Part shown: positions 22,341-33,700 of the stretch, piece after piece
How positions within the stretch are numbered: position 1 is the first letter of the stretch
Layout: every line of letters starts with the position of its first letter
NCBI GenBank assembly: GCA_023101725.1
Contig: JALJCO010013447.1
Location: 33,501-97,500, forward strand
Origin: Atherinomorus stipes
Taxonomy: Eukaryota > Chordata > Actinopteri > Atheriniformes > Atherinidae
DNA length: 64,000 nt
Direction of reading: 5' to 3'
Made by a program: the position numbers and the translations under genes
The notes under the pieces: model-generated
The model's input: the letters and a program-made list of their open reading frames with translations, nothing else
What the model was told of the DNA's origin: nothing
Database searches by the model: none

Positions 22341-22374
22341 AACCAGAAACAGCTTCCTTCAGCTGTTTCTGGTT
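22341..22374. repeat. perfect 14-bp inverted repeat, 6-base loop
   Basis: AACCAGAAACAGCT at 22341-22354 pairs exactly with AGCTGTTTCTGGTT at 22361-22374 around the loop TCCTTC. It lies 30 bp after the 19-bp inverted repeat. Confidence 0.9.
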
Positions 22375-22404
22375 GCCATGGTTACACCCCAGCTTACAGA
22401 TCAG

Positions 22405-22428
22405 TGATTGATGATGATGATGATGATG
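22405..22428. repeat. (GAT)n microsatellite
   Basis: Six to seven consecutive GAT triplets. Confidence 0.85.
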
Positions 22429-22507
22429 GTCCAGACGAATTATTGATTTGCTTGTGAATAAAGTTTGATTCAAATGTTTTTTTCTGGTGAGCTGAGATAT
22501 CAGCTGT

Positions 22508-22514
22508 TGGTTGG

Positions 22515-22597
<83 letters not shown>

Positions 22598-22612
22598 ATT
22601 GATTGATTGTTT
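22508..22612. repeat. (TTGA)n tetranucleotide microsatellite
   Basis: About 25 TTGA/GATT units interrupted by a few TTGG variants. On the minus strand it reads as INQS repeats, which is not a gene. Confidence 0.9.
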
Positions 22613-22862
22613 GGTTTGAGCTGTCAGACATGTTTGTTTACAGTCTGATGCAGACACAAACAAACAAACGTGAGCCCGTCTTGCTTCTTCCCTGTCAAAC
22701 AGCATCAGGGCTGTAGATGATCGAACTTATTGATTTTGCTTTGGTGATGTCATCTTTTGTTATTGGGTTAAATCAACTTAAAAATCTGCAGAAGAACAAA
22801 GAGACAAACTCCTGAGTGGTTTATGCTTCAGTCACTCGCTCAGTACCAGCATGACATCACTG
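22613..22862. other. unique intergenic sequence, no gene seen
   Basis: Unique sequence between the TTGA microsatellite and the transposon left end. No supported feature. Confidence 0.5.
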
Positions 22863-23432
22863 CACTCACAAACACAGGTACCAGTTTGTACTTAAAAGGG
22901 TCCAAAGCTTGTTGCTGGGGGGGTGGGGGGTTCCTTTCTGAAAGACATTTCTGTACCTTCATGGTCCATTTTTGTACCTTATCAAGCTGTATGAGTTAAT
23001 AAAGTACAATTAAACCAATTAAAGATGATGAATAAAAGTCAATAAAATAGAGATTATGACAACAATCAAAGATGCTAATAATAAATGAATAATTATTATA
23101 GAAATATTAGGCCAAACACATATATAATTATACATATAATTATTACTATGATTATTATGAAAATCATAATATAATAACTATAATTATACTACTGTTTAGA
23201 AGTACTGCTATTTATAGTTATTGTACAAGCTACACACATTTTTCAATGCTGCAGGTACCCTTAGGGTTGGAATGGTACAAATGTGTACTTTATATTACTT
23301 TGGACCCTTTTTCATAGTATATAGGTACTTCTGGCCTCATACAGACCAATATTGTACTTTTGAGAGAACGTTTGTAAAACATGTACCTGCAGGTACAGAA
23401 ACGATCCTGTCTCGTACCTGTTTCTGAGAGTG
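22863..23432. mobile_element. short DNA transposon (MITE-like), about 570 bp
   Basis: The left end CACTCACAAACACAGGTACC and the reverse complement of the right end, CACTCTCAGAAACAGGTACG, are similar imperfect terminal inverted repeats. Further inside, AAAAGGGTCCAAAG at about 22904 pairs with ACTTTGGACCCTTTTT at about 23299. The interior is AT-rich and has no transposase. I see no clear target duplication, so the family is not assigned. Its right end is contiguous with the founder copy of the 53-bp satellite. Confidence 0.6.
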
Positions 23433-23472
23433 AAGTGTTAATGTTGCTGTTCCATCTCAGACTCGTACGTTT
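23411..23472. repeat. founder-like first copy of the 53-bp satellite
   Basis: From CTCGTACCTGTTTCTGAGAG (transposon right end) the sequence continues GTGAAGTGTTAATGTTGCTG and then TTCCATCTCAGACTCGTACG. CTCGTAC occurs at 23411 and again at 23462, bracketing the unit. This single copy joins transposon end and flanking DNA, and the satellite later repeats exactly that junction. Confidence 0.75.
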
Positions 23473-24716
23473 GGTACGGTCCTGGGAAAGGAGACCAGGG
23501 GGGTATGAATTCCCCCCCTGGAAGAAGAGCCGTTACCGGCATTAGGTACCCCTGCCTCCCGGGATCCCCCCAGGGCAGAAGGGGGCAGGCATGGCCGCCC
23601 CCACGGCCCGGCGTCCGGCGTTCACCACAGAGGGGCCAGCCTCGGCCCCTGGGTGCGCTCGACCACCCCAGGCCAGGGAGGGGGGAAAAGGGACGGGAGC
23701 GGAAAGGGTCGGCGGAAGGGCCAGAGTCACCGGCCCAACATCCCCAGGCCCCGCAAACCCCCCAAGAGGCACGCAGAGCTGCCTTTTTTTAAAAAAAATT
23801 TTTTTACTTTTCCCCTCCCCTTTCCTCCCCCACTCTATAGTATCACCCCTAATCCCTACTTCAAACAACCCACGACTTTACCCCCGTCAACACTCCCTCA
23901 TCCCATCCTCCTCCCACCCCTCCTGTATAGCCAGTTAGTCCCCGCACATCCGCCCCCCCAGTGTCCATGCCCCCCCCTCCAAACCCAAGCCTGCACCCCA
24001 CCCAGGCCGCGACACGCACAATCCCCAAACCCCGCCAGAGCCACCACCCACCTACCCGGCCGCCCCGCATCCGATCCCCCCACAGATCCACCCCCGCTCC
24101 CCCACCCAAACCCCCCAACCCGACACACCCAAACCCCACCAATGCACCACCACCCCCACACCCAACCACCCATCCCCCATGCACCCCCACCCACACACCC
24201 GCATTCACGCCCCCCCTCCAGTCACACACCCACCCACACACACCAAAGACGGGGACCACGGGGACCACGGGGCCACCAACCCCCCCACGCCACAAGTCCA
24301 CCGCCCCAGCCCCCAGACGACGCGAGACCAACCCGCACGAGACCACCGGCGCAGGCCAGCCCCAACCGACACAGCGGCCGTGCAGGACAGGCACCCGGCG
24401 TGGAAAAGACCCGGCCACCCCGCAACCCCCCACCCCCACAAACTAGAGCTGAACGATATGGACAAAACCCCACACCCCGACATTCACGCCAGACACCCCA
24501 ACATCGACACGACACGACACGACTACGGGTCCGCCGAAAACCAGGCACCTCGGCGGAAAGCGCAGCTCCGTCCGCGACCCCCAGAGCCCCACACGCAGGA
24601 CAAGCACAGGGGAAATCCACACCCCCCATATAGCCGCTCCCGCGACACCAACATCCCGAATGCCCACATCCCGACACAGACACGACAACGATACACCCCC
24701 CAGCCCCACCACACAC
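23473..24716. mobile_element. C-rich insertion within the satellite, possible retroelement fragment
   Basis: This block interrupts the satellite between its first copy and the main array. Its left flank reads ACGTTTG and its right flank ACGTCTG, which might be a diverged target duplication. The left third is GC-rich. A T7-A8-T7 tract at about 23784-23806 follows, then about 900 bp are extremely C-rich and G-poor on the plus strand, giving proline-rich open frames (for example 23653-24633) that I do not regard as genes. AGAGCTGAACGATATGGACA at about 24445 resembles the end of a different DNA transposon. The class is uncertain. Confidence 0.4.
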
Positions 24717-27700
24717 GTCTGTTTCTGAGAGTGAAGTGTTAATGTTGCTGTTCCGTCTCAGACGCGTACGTCTGTTTCTGAGAGTGAAGTGTTAATGTTG
24801 CTGTTCCGTCTCAGACGCGTACGTCTGTTTCTGAGAGTGAAGTGTTAATGTTGCTGTTCCGTCTCAGACGCGTACGTCTGTTTCTGAGAGTGAAGTGTTA
24901 ATGTTGCTGTTCCGTTTCAGACGCGTACGTCTGTTTCTGAGAGTGAAGTGTTAATGTTGCTGTTCCGTCTCAGACGCGTACGTCTGTTTCTGAGAGTGAA
25001 GTGTTAATGTTGCTGTTCCGTTTCAGAAGCGTACGTCTGTTTCTGAGAGTGAAGTGTTAATGTTGCTGTTCCGTTTCAGAAGCGTACGTCTGTTTCTGAG
25101 AGTGAAGTGTTAATGTTGCTGTTCCGTCTCAGACGCGTACGTCTGTTTCTGAGAGTGAAGTGTTAATGTTGCTGTTCCGTCTCAGACGCGTACGTCTGTT
25201 TCTGAGAGTGAAGTGTTAATGTTGCTGTTCCGTCCCAGACAGAGACGCGTACGTCTGTTTCTGAGAGTGAAGTGTTAATGTTGCTGTTCCGTCTCAGACG
25301 CGTACGTCTGTTTCTGAGAGTGAAGTGTTAATGTTGCTGTTCCGTCTCAGACGCGTACGTTTGTTTCTGAGAGTGAAGTGTTAATGTTGCTGTTCCGTCT
25401 CAAACGCGTACGTTTGTTTCTGAGAGTGAAGTGTTAATGTTGCTGTTCCGTTTCAGACGCGTACGTCTGTTTCTGAGAGTGAAGTGTTAATGTTGCTGTT
25501 CCGTTTCAGACGCGTACGTCTGTTTCTGAGAGTGAAGTGTTAATGTTGCTGTTCCGTCTCAGACGCGTACGTCTGTTTCTGAGAGTGAAGTGTTAATGTT
25601 GCTGTTCCGTCTCAAACGCCTACGTTTGTTTCTGAGAGTGAAGTGTTAATGTTGCTGTTCCATCTCAGACGCGTACGTCTGTTTCTGAGAGTGAAGTGTT
25701 AATGTTGCTGTTCCGTTTCAGACTTGTACATCTGTTTCTGAGAGTGAAGTGTTAATGTTGCTGTTCCGTCTCAGACGCGTACGTCTGTTTCTGAGAGTGA
25801 AGTGTTAATGTTGCTGTTCCGTCTCAGACGCGTACGTCTGTTTCTGAGAGTGAAGTGTTAATGTTGCTGTTCCGTCTCAGACTCGTACGTCTGTTTCTGA
25901 GAGTGAAGTGTTAATGTTGCTGTTCCATCTCAGACGCGTACGTCTGTTTCTGAGAGTGAAGTGTTAATGTTGCTGTTCCGTCTCAGACTTGTACGTCTGT
26001 TTCTGAGAGTGAAGTGTTAATGTTGCTGTTCCGTCTCAGACTCGTACGTCTGTTTCTGAGAGTGAAGTGTTAATGTTGCTGTTCCGTCTCAGACTCGTAC
26101 GTCTGTTTCTGAGAGTGAAGTGTTAATGTTGCTGTTCCGTCTCAGACTCGTACGTCTGTTTCTGAGAGTGAAGTGTTAATGTTGCTGTTCCGTCTCAGAC
26201 TCGCACATCTGTTTCTGAGAGTGAAGTGTTAATGTTGCTGTTCCATCTCAGACGCGTACGTCTGTTTCTGAGAGTGAAGTGTTAATGTTGCTGTTCCGTC
26301 TCAGACTCGTACGTCTGTTTCTGAGAGTGAAGTGTTAATGTTGCTGTTCCGTCTCAGACGCGTACGTCTGTTTCTGAGAGTGAAGTGTTAATGTTGCTGT
26401 TCCATCTCAGACGCGTACGTCTGTTTCTGAGAGTGAAGTGTTAATGTTGCTGTTCCGTCTCAGACGCGTACGTCTGTTTCTGAGAGTGAAGTGTTAATGT
26501 TGCTGTTCCGTCTCAGACTCGTACGTCTGTTTCTGAGAGTGAAGTGTTAATGTTGCTGTTCCGTCTCAGACTCGTACATCTGTTTCTGAGAGTGAAGTGT
26601 TAATGTTGCTGTTCCATGTCAGACGCGTACGTCTGTTTCTGAGAGTGAAGTGTTAATGTTGCTGTTCCGTCTCAGACTTGTACGTCTGTTTCTGAGAGTG
26701 AAGTGTTAATGTTGCTGTTCCGTCTCAGACGCGTACGTCTGTTTCTGAGAGTGAAGTGTTAATGTTGCTGTTCCGTCTCAGACGCGTACGTCTGTTTCTG
26801 AGAGTGAAGTGTGAATGTTGCTGTTCCGTTTCAGACGCGTACGTCTGTTTCTGAGAGCGAAATGTTAATGTTGCTGTTCCGTCTCAGACGCGTACGTCTG
26901 TTTCTGAGAGTGAAGTGTTAATGTTGCTGTTCCGTCTCAGACGCGTACGTCTGTTTCTGAGAGTGAAGTGTTGATGTTGCTGTTCCGTCTCAGAAGCGTA
27001 CGTTTATTTCTGAGAGTAAAGTGTTAATGTTGCTGTTCCGTCTCAGACGCGTACGTCTGTTTCTGAGAGTGAAGTGTTAATGCTGCTGTTCCGTCTCAGA
27101 CGCGTACGTCTGTTTCTGAGAGTGAAGTGTTGATGTTGCTGTTCCGTCTCAGAAGCGTACGTTTATTTCTGAGAGTAAAGTGTTAATGTTGCTGTTCCGT
27201 CTCAGACGCGTACGTCTGTTTCTGAGAGTGAAGTGTTAATGCTGCTGTTCCGTCTCAGACGCGTACGTTTCTTTCTGAGAGTGAAGTGTTAATGTTGCTG
27301 TTCCATTTCAGACGCGTACGTCTGTTTCTGAGAGTGAAGTGTTAATGTTGCTGTTCCGTCTCAGACGCGTACGTCTGTTTCTGAGAGTGAAGTGTTAATG
27401 TTGCTGTTCCGTCTCAAACGCGTACGTTTGTTTCTGAGAGTGAAGTGTTAATGTTGCTGTTCCGTCTCAGACGCGTACGTCTGTTTCTGAGAGTGAAGTG
27501 TTAATGTTGCTGTTCCGTCTCAGACTTGTACGTCTGTTTCTGAGAGTGAAGTGTTAATGTTGCTGTTCCGTCTCAGACTCGTACGTCTGTTTCTGAGAGT
27601 GAAGTGTTAATGTTGCTGTTCCGTCTCAGACTCGTACGTCTGTTTCTGAGAGTGAAGTGTTAATGTTGCTGTTCCGTCTCAGACTCGTACGTCTGTTTCT

Positions 27701-30700
27701 GAGAGTGAAGTGTTAATGTTGCTGTTCCGTCTCAGACTCGCACATCTGTTTCTGAGAGTGAAGTGTTAATGTTGCTGTTCCATCTCAGACGCGTACGTCT
27801 GTTTCTGAGAGTGAAGTGTTAATGTTGCTGTTCCGTCTCAGACTCGTACGTCTGTTTCTGAGAGTGAAGTGTTAATGTTGCTGTTCCGTCTCAGACGCGT
27901 ACGTCTGTTTCTGAGAGTGAAGTGTTAATGTTGCTGTTCCGTCTCAGACGCGTACGTCTGTTTCTGAGAGTGAAGTGTTAATGTTGCTGTTCCGTCTCAG
28001 ACGCGTACGTCTGTTTCTGAGAGTGAAGTGTTAATGTTGCTGTTCCGTCTCAGACTCGTACGTCTGTTTCTGAGAGTGAAGTGTTAATGTTGCTGTTCCG
28101 TCTCAGACTCGTACATCTGTTTCTGAGAGTGAAGTGTTAATGTTGCTGTTCCATGTCAGACGCGTACATCTGTTTCTGAGAGTGAAGTGTTAATGTTGCT
28201 GTTCCGTCCCAGACGCGTACGTCTGTTTCTGAGAGTGAAGTGTTAATGTTGCTGTTCCGTCTCAGACTCGTACGTCTGTTTCTGAGAGTGAAGTGTTAAT
28301 GTTGCTGTTCCGTCTCAAACGCGTACGTCTGTTTCTGAGAGTGAAGTGTTAATGTTGCTGTTCCGTCTCAGACTTGTACGTCTGTTTCTGAGAGTGAAGT
28401 GTTAATGTTGCTGTTCCGTCTCAGACGCGTACGTCTGTTTCTGAGAGTGAAGTGTTAATGTTGCTGTTCCGTCTCAGACGCGTACGTCTGTTTCTGAGAG
28501 TGAAGTGTGAATGTTGCTGTTCCGTTTCAGACGCGTACGTCTGTTTCTGAGAGCGAAATGTTAATGTTGCTGTTCCGTCTCAGACGCGTACGTCTGTTTC
28601 TGAGAGTGAAGTGTTAATGTTGCTGTTCCGTCTCAGACGCGTACGTCTGTTTCTGAGAGTGAAGTGTTGATGTTGCTGTTCCGTCTCAGAAGCGTACGTT
28701 TATTTCTGAGAGTAAAGTGTTAATGTTGCTGTTCCGTCTCAGACGCGTACGTCTGTTTCTGAGAGTGAAGTGTTAATGCTGCTGTTCCGTCTCAGACGCG
28801 TACGTCTGTTTCTGAGAGTGAAGTGTTGATGTTGCTGTTCCGTCTCAGAAGCGTACGTTTATTTCTGAGAGTAAAGTGTTAATGTTGCTGTTCCGTCTCA
28901 GACGCGTACGTCTGTTTCTGAGAGTGAAGTGTTAATGCTGCTGTTCCGTCTCAGACGCGTACGTTTCTTTCTGAGAGTGAAGTGTTAATGTTGCTGTTCC
29001 ATTTCAGACGCGTACGTCTGTTTCTGAGAGTGAAGTGTTAATGTTGCTGTTCCGTCTCAGACGCGTACGTCTGTTTCTGAGAGTGAAGTGTTAATGTTGC
29101 TGTTCCGTCTCAAACGCGTACGTTTGTTTCTGAGAGTGAAGTGTTAATGTTGCTGTTCCGTCTCAGACGCGTACATCTGTTTCTGAGAGTGAAGTGTTAA
29201 TTGTGCTGTTCCGTCCCAGACAGAGACGCGTACGTCTGTTTCTGAGAGTGAAGTGTTAATGTTGCTGTTCCGTCTCAGACGCGTACATCTGTTTCTGAGA
29301 GTGAAGTGTTAATTGTGCTGTTCCGTCCCAGACAGAGACGCGTACGTCTGTTTCTGGAGAGTGAAGTGTTAATTGTGCTGTTCCGTCCCAGACAGAGACG
29401 CGTACGTCTGTTTCTGAGAGTGAAGTGTTAATGTTGCTGTTCCGTCTCAGACGCGTACGTCTGTTTCTGAGAGTGAAGTGTTAATGTTGCTGTTCCGTCT
29501 CAGACGCGTACGTCTGTTTCTGAGAGTGAAGTGTTAATGTTGCTGTTCCGTCTCAGACGCGTACGTCTGTTTCTGAGAGTGAAGTGTTAATGTTGCTGTT
29601 CCGTCTCAGACTCGTACGTCTGTTTCTGAGAGTGAAGTGTTAATGTTGCTGTTCCATTTCAGACGCGTACGTCTGTTTCTGAGAGTGAAGTGTTAATGTT
29701 GCTGTTCCGTCTCAGACGCGTACATCTGTTTCTGAGAGTGAAGTGTTAATGTTGCTGTTCCGTCCCAGACGCGTACGTCTGTTTCTGAGAGTGAAGTGTT
29801 AATGTTGCTGTTCCGTTTCAGATGCGTACGTCTGTTTCTGAGAGTGAAGTGTTAATGTTGCTGTTCCGTCTCAGACGCGTACGTTTGTTTCTGAGAGTGA
29901 AGTGTTAATGTTGCTGTTCCGTCTCAAACGCGTACGTTTGTTTCTGAGAGTGAAGTGTTAATGTTGCTGTTCCGTCTCAAACGCGTACGTCTGTTTCTGA
30001 GAGAGAAGTGTTAATGTTGCTGTTCCGTCTCAAACGCGTACGTTTGTTTCTAAAAGAGTGAAGTGTTAATGTTGCTGTTCCGTCTCAAACGCGTACGTCT
30101 GTTTCTGAGAGAGAAGTGTTAATGTTGCTGTTCCGTTTCAGACGCGTACGTCTGTTTCTGAGAGTGAAGTGTTAATGTTGCTGTTCCGTCTCAAACGCAT
30201 ACGTTTGTTTCTAAAAAAGAGTGAAGTGTTAATGTTGCTGTTCCGTCTCAGACTCGTACGTCTGTTTCTGAGAGTGAAGTGTTAATGTTGCTGTTCCGTC
30301 TCAGAGGCGTACGTCTGTTTCTGAGAGTGAAGTGTTAATGTTGCTGTTCCGTCTCAGACGCGTACGTCTGTTTCTGAGAGTGAAGTGTTAATGTTGCTGT
30401 TCCGTTTCAGACACGTACGTCTGTTTCTGAGAGTGAAGTGTTAATGTTGCTGTTCCGTCTCAGACGCGTACGTCTGTTTCTGAGAGTGAAGTGTGAATGT
30501 TGCTGTTCTGTTTCAGACGCGTACGTCTGTTTCTGAGAGTGAAGTGTTAATGTTGCTGTTCCGTCTCAGACGCGTACGTCTGTTTCTGAGAGTGAAGTGT
30601 TAATGTTGCTGTTCCGTTTCAGACGCGTACGTCTGTTTCTGAGAGTGAAGTGTTAATGTTGCTGTTCCGTCTCAGACGCGTACGTCTGTTTCTGAGAGTG

Positions 30701-33700
30701 AAGTGTTGATGTTGCTGTTCCGTCTCAGAAGCGTACGTTTATTTCTGAGAGTAAAGTGTTAATGTTGCTGTTCCGTCTCAGACGCGTACGTCTGTTTCTG
30801 AGAGTGAAGTGTTAATGCTGCTGTTCCGTCTCAGACGCGTACGTTTGTTTCTGAGAGTGAAGTGTTAATGTTGCTGTTCCATTTCAGACGCGTACGTCTG
30901 TTTCTGAGAGTGAAGTGTTAATGTTGCTGTTCCGTCTCAGACGCGTACGTCTGTTTCTGAGAGTGAAGTGTTAATGTTGCTGTTCCGTCTCAAACGCGTA
31001 CGTTTGTTTCTGAGAGTGAAGTGTTAATGTTGCTGTTCCGTCTCAGACGCGTACATCTGTTTCTGAGAGTGAAGTGTTAATGTTGCTGTTCCGTCTCAGA
31101 CGCATACGTCTGTTTCTGAGAGTGAAGTGTTAATGTTGCTGTTCCGTCCCAGACAGAGACGCGTCGTCTGTTTCTGAGAGTGAAGTGTGAATGTTGCTGT
31201 TCCGTCTCAGACGCGTACGTCTGTTTCTGAGAGTGAAGTGTTAATGTTGCTGTTCCGTCTCAGACGCGTGCATCTGTTTCTGAGAGTGAAGTGTTAATGT
31301 TGCTGTTCCGTCTCAGACGCATACGTCTGTTTCTGAGAGTGAAGTGTTAATGTTGCTGTTCCGTCCCAGACAGAGACGCGTACGTCTGTTTCTGAGAGTG
31401 AAGTGTTAATGTTGCTGTTCCGTCTCAGACGCGTACGTCTGTTTCTGAGAGTGAAGTGTTAATGTTGCTGTTCCATCTCAGACGCGTACGTCTGTTTCTG
31501 AGAGTGAAGTGTTAATGTTGCTGTTCCGTCTCAGACGCGTACGTCTGTTTCTGAGAGTGAAGTGTTAATGTTGCTGTTCCGTTTCAGACTCGTACGTCTG
31601 TTTCTGAGAGTGAAGTGTTAATGTTGCTGTTCCGTCTCAGACGCGTACGTCTGTTTCTGAGAGTGAAGTGTTAATGTTGCTGTTCCGTCTCAGACGCGTA
31701 CGTCTGTTTCTGAGAGTGAAGTGTTAATGTTGCTGTTCCGTTTCAGACGCGTACGTCTGTTTCTGAGAGTGAAGTGTTAATGTTGCTGTTCCGTCTCAGA
31801 CGCGTACGTTTGTTTCTGAGAGTGAAGTGTTAATGTTGCTGTTCCGTCTCAAACGCGTACGTTTGTTTCTGAGAGTGAAGTGTTAATGTTGCTGTTCCGT
31901 TTCAGACGCGTACGTCTGTTTCTGAGAGTGAAGTGTTAATGTTGCTGTTCCGTTTCAGACGCGTACGTCTGTTTCTGAGAGTGAAGTGTTAATGTTGCTG
32001 TTCCGTTTCAGACGCGTACGTCTGTTTCTGAGAGTGAAGTGTCAATGTTGCTGTTCCGTCTCAAACGCGTACGTCTGTTTCTGAGAGTGAAGTGTTAATG
32101 TTGCTGTTCCGTCTCAAACGCGTACGTCTGTTTCTGAGAGTGAAGTGTTAATGTTGCTGTTCCGTCTCAGACGCGTACGTCTGTTTCTGAGAGTGAAGTG
32201 TTAATGTTGCTGTTCCGTCTCAGACTTGTACGTCTGTTTCTGAGAGTGAAGTGTTAATGTTGCTGTTCCGGCTCAGACGCGTAGGTCTGTTTCTGAGAGT
32301 GAAGTGTTAATGTTGCTGTTCCGTCTCAGACGCGTACGTCTGTTTCTGAGAGTGAAGTGTGAATGTTGCTGTTCCGTTTCAGACGCGTACGTCTGTTTCT
32401 GAGAGCGAAATGTTAATGTTGCTGTTCCAGACGCGTACGTCTGTTTCTGAGAGTGAAGTGTTAATGTTGCTGTTCCGTCTCAGAAGCGTACGTTTATTTC
32501 TGAGAGTAAAGTGTTAATGTTGCTGTTCCGTCTCAGACGCGTACGTCTGTTTCTGAGAGTGAAGTGTTAATGCTGCTGTTCCGTCTCAGACGCGTACGTC
32601 TGTTTCTGAGAGTGAAGTGTTGATGTTGCTGTTCCGTCTCAGAAGCGTACGTTTATTTCTGAGAGTAAAGTGTTAATGTTGCTGTTCCGTCTCAGACGCG
32701 TACGTCTGTTTCTGAGAGTGAAGTGTTAATGCTGCTGTTCCGTCTCAGACGCGTACGTTTCTTTCTGAGAGTGAAGTGTTAATGTTGCTGTTCCATTTCA
32801 GACGCGTACGTCTGTTTCTGAGAGTGAAGTGTTAATGTTGCTGTTCCGTCTCAAACGCGTACGTTTGTTTCTGAGAGTGAAGTGTTAATGTTGCTGTTCC
32901 GTCTCAGACGTGTACGTCTGTTTCTGAGAGTGAAGTGTTAATGTTGCTCTTCCGTCTCAGACGCGTACGTCTGTTTCTGAGAGTGAAGTGTTAATGTTGC
33001 TGTTCCGTCTCAGACGCGTACGTCTGTTTCTGAGAGTGAAGTGTTAATGTTGCTGTTCCATCTCAGACGCGTACGTCTGTTTCTGAGAGTGAAGTGTTAA
33101 TGTTGCTGTTCCGTCTCAGACTTGTACGTCTGTTTCTGAGAGTGAAGTGTTAATGTTGCTGTTCCGTCTCAGACTCGTACGTCTGTTTCTGAGAGTGAAG
33201 TGTTAATGTTGCTGTTCCGTCTCAGACTCGTACGTCTGTTTCTGAGAGTGAAGTGTTAATGTTGCTGTTCCGTCTCAGACTCGTACGTCTGTTTCTGAGG
33301 AGTGAAGTGTTAATGTTGCTGTTCCGTCTCAGACTCGCACATCTGTTTCTGAGAGTGAAGTGTTAATGTTGCTGTTCCATCTCAGACGCGTACGTCTGTT
33401 TCTGAGAGTGAAGTGTTAATGTTGCTGTTCCGTCTCAGACTCGTACGTCTGTTTCTGAGAGTGAAGTGTTAATGTTGCTGTTCCGTCTCAGACGCGTACG
33501 TCTGTTTCTGAGAGTGAAGTGTTAATGTTGCTGTTCCGTCTCAGACGCGTACGTCTGTTTCTGAGAGTGAAGTGTTAATGTTGCTGTTCCGTCTCAGACG
33601 CGTACGTCTGTTTCTGAGAGTGAAGTGTTAATGTTGCTGTTCCGTCTCAGACTCGTACGTCTGTTTCTGAGAGTGAAGTGTTAATGTTGCTGTTCCGTCT

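Noticed and set aside
23653..24633. 326-codon proline-rich frame in the C-rich insertion
   Set aside because: Composition follows the C bias in all three forward frames, and there is no conserved motif or splice context.
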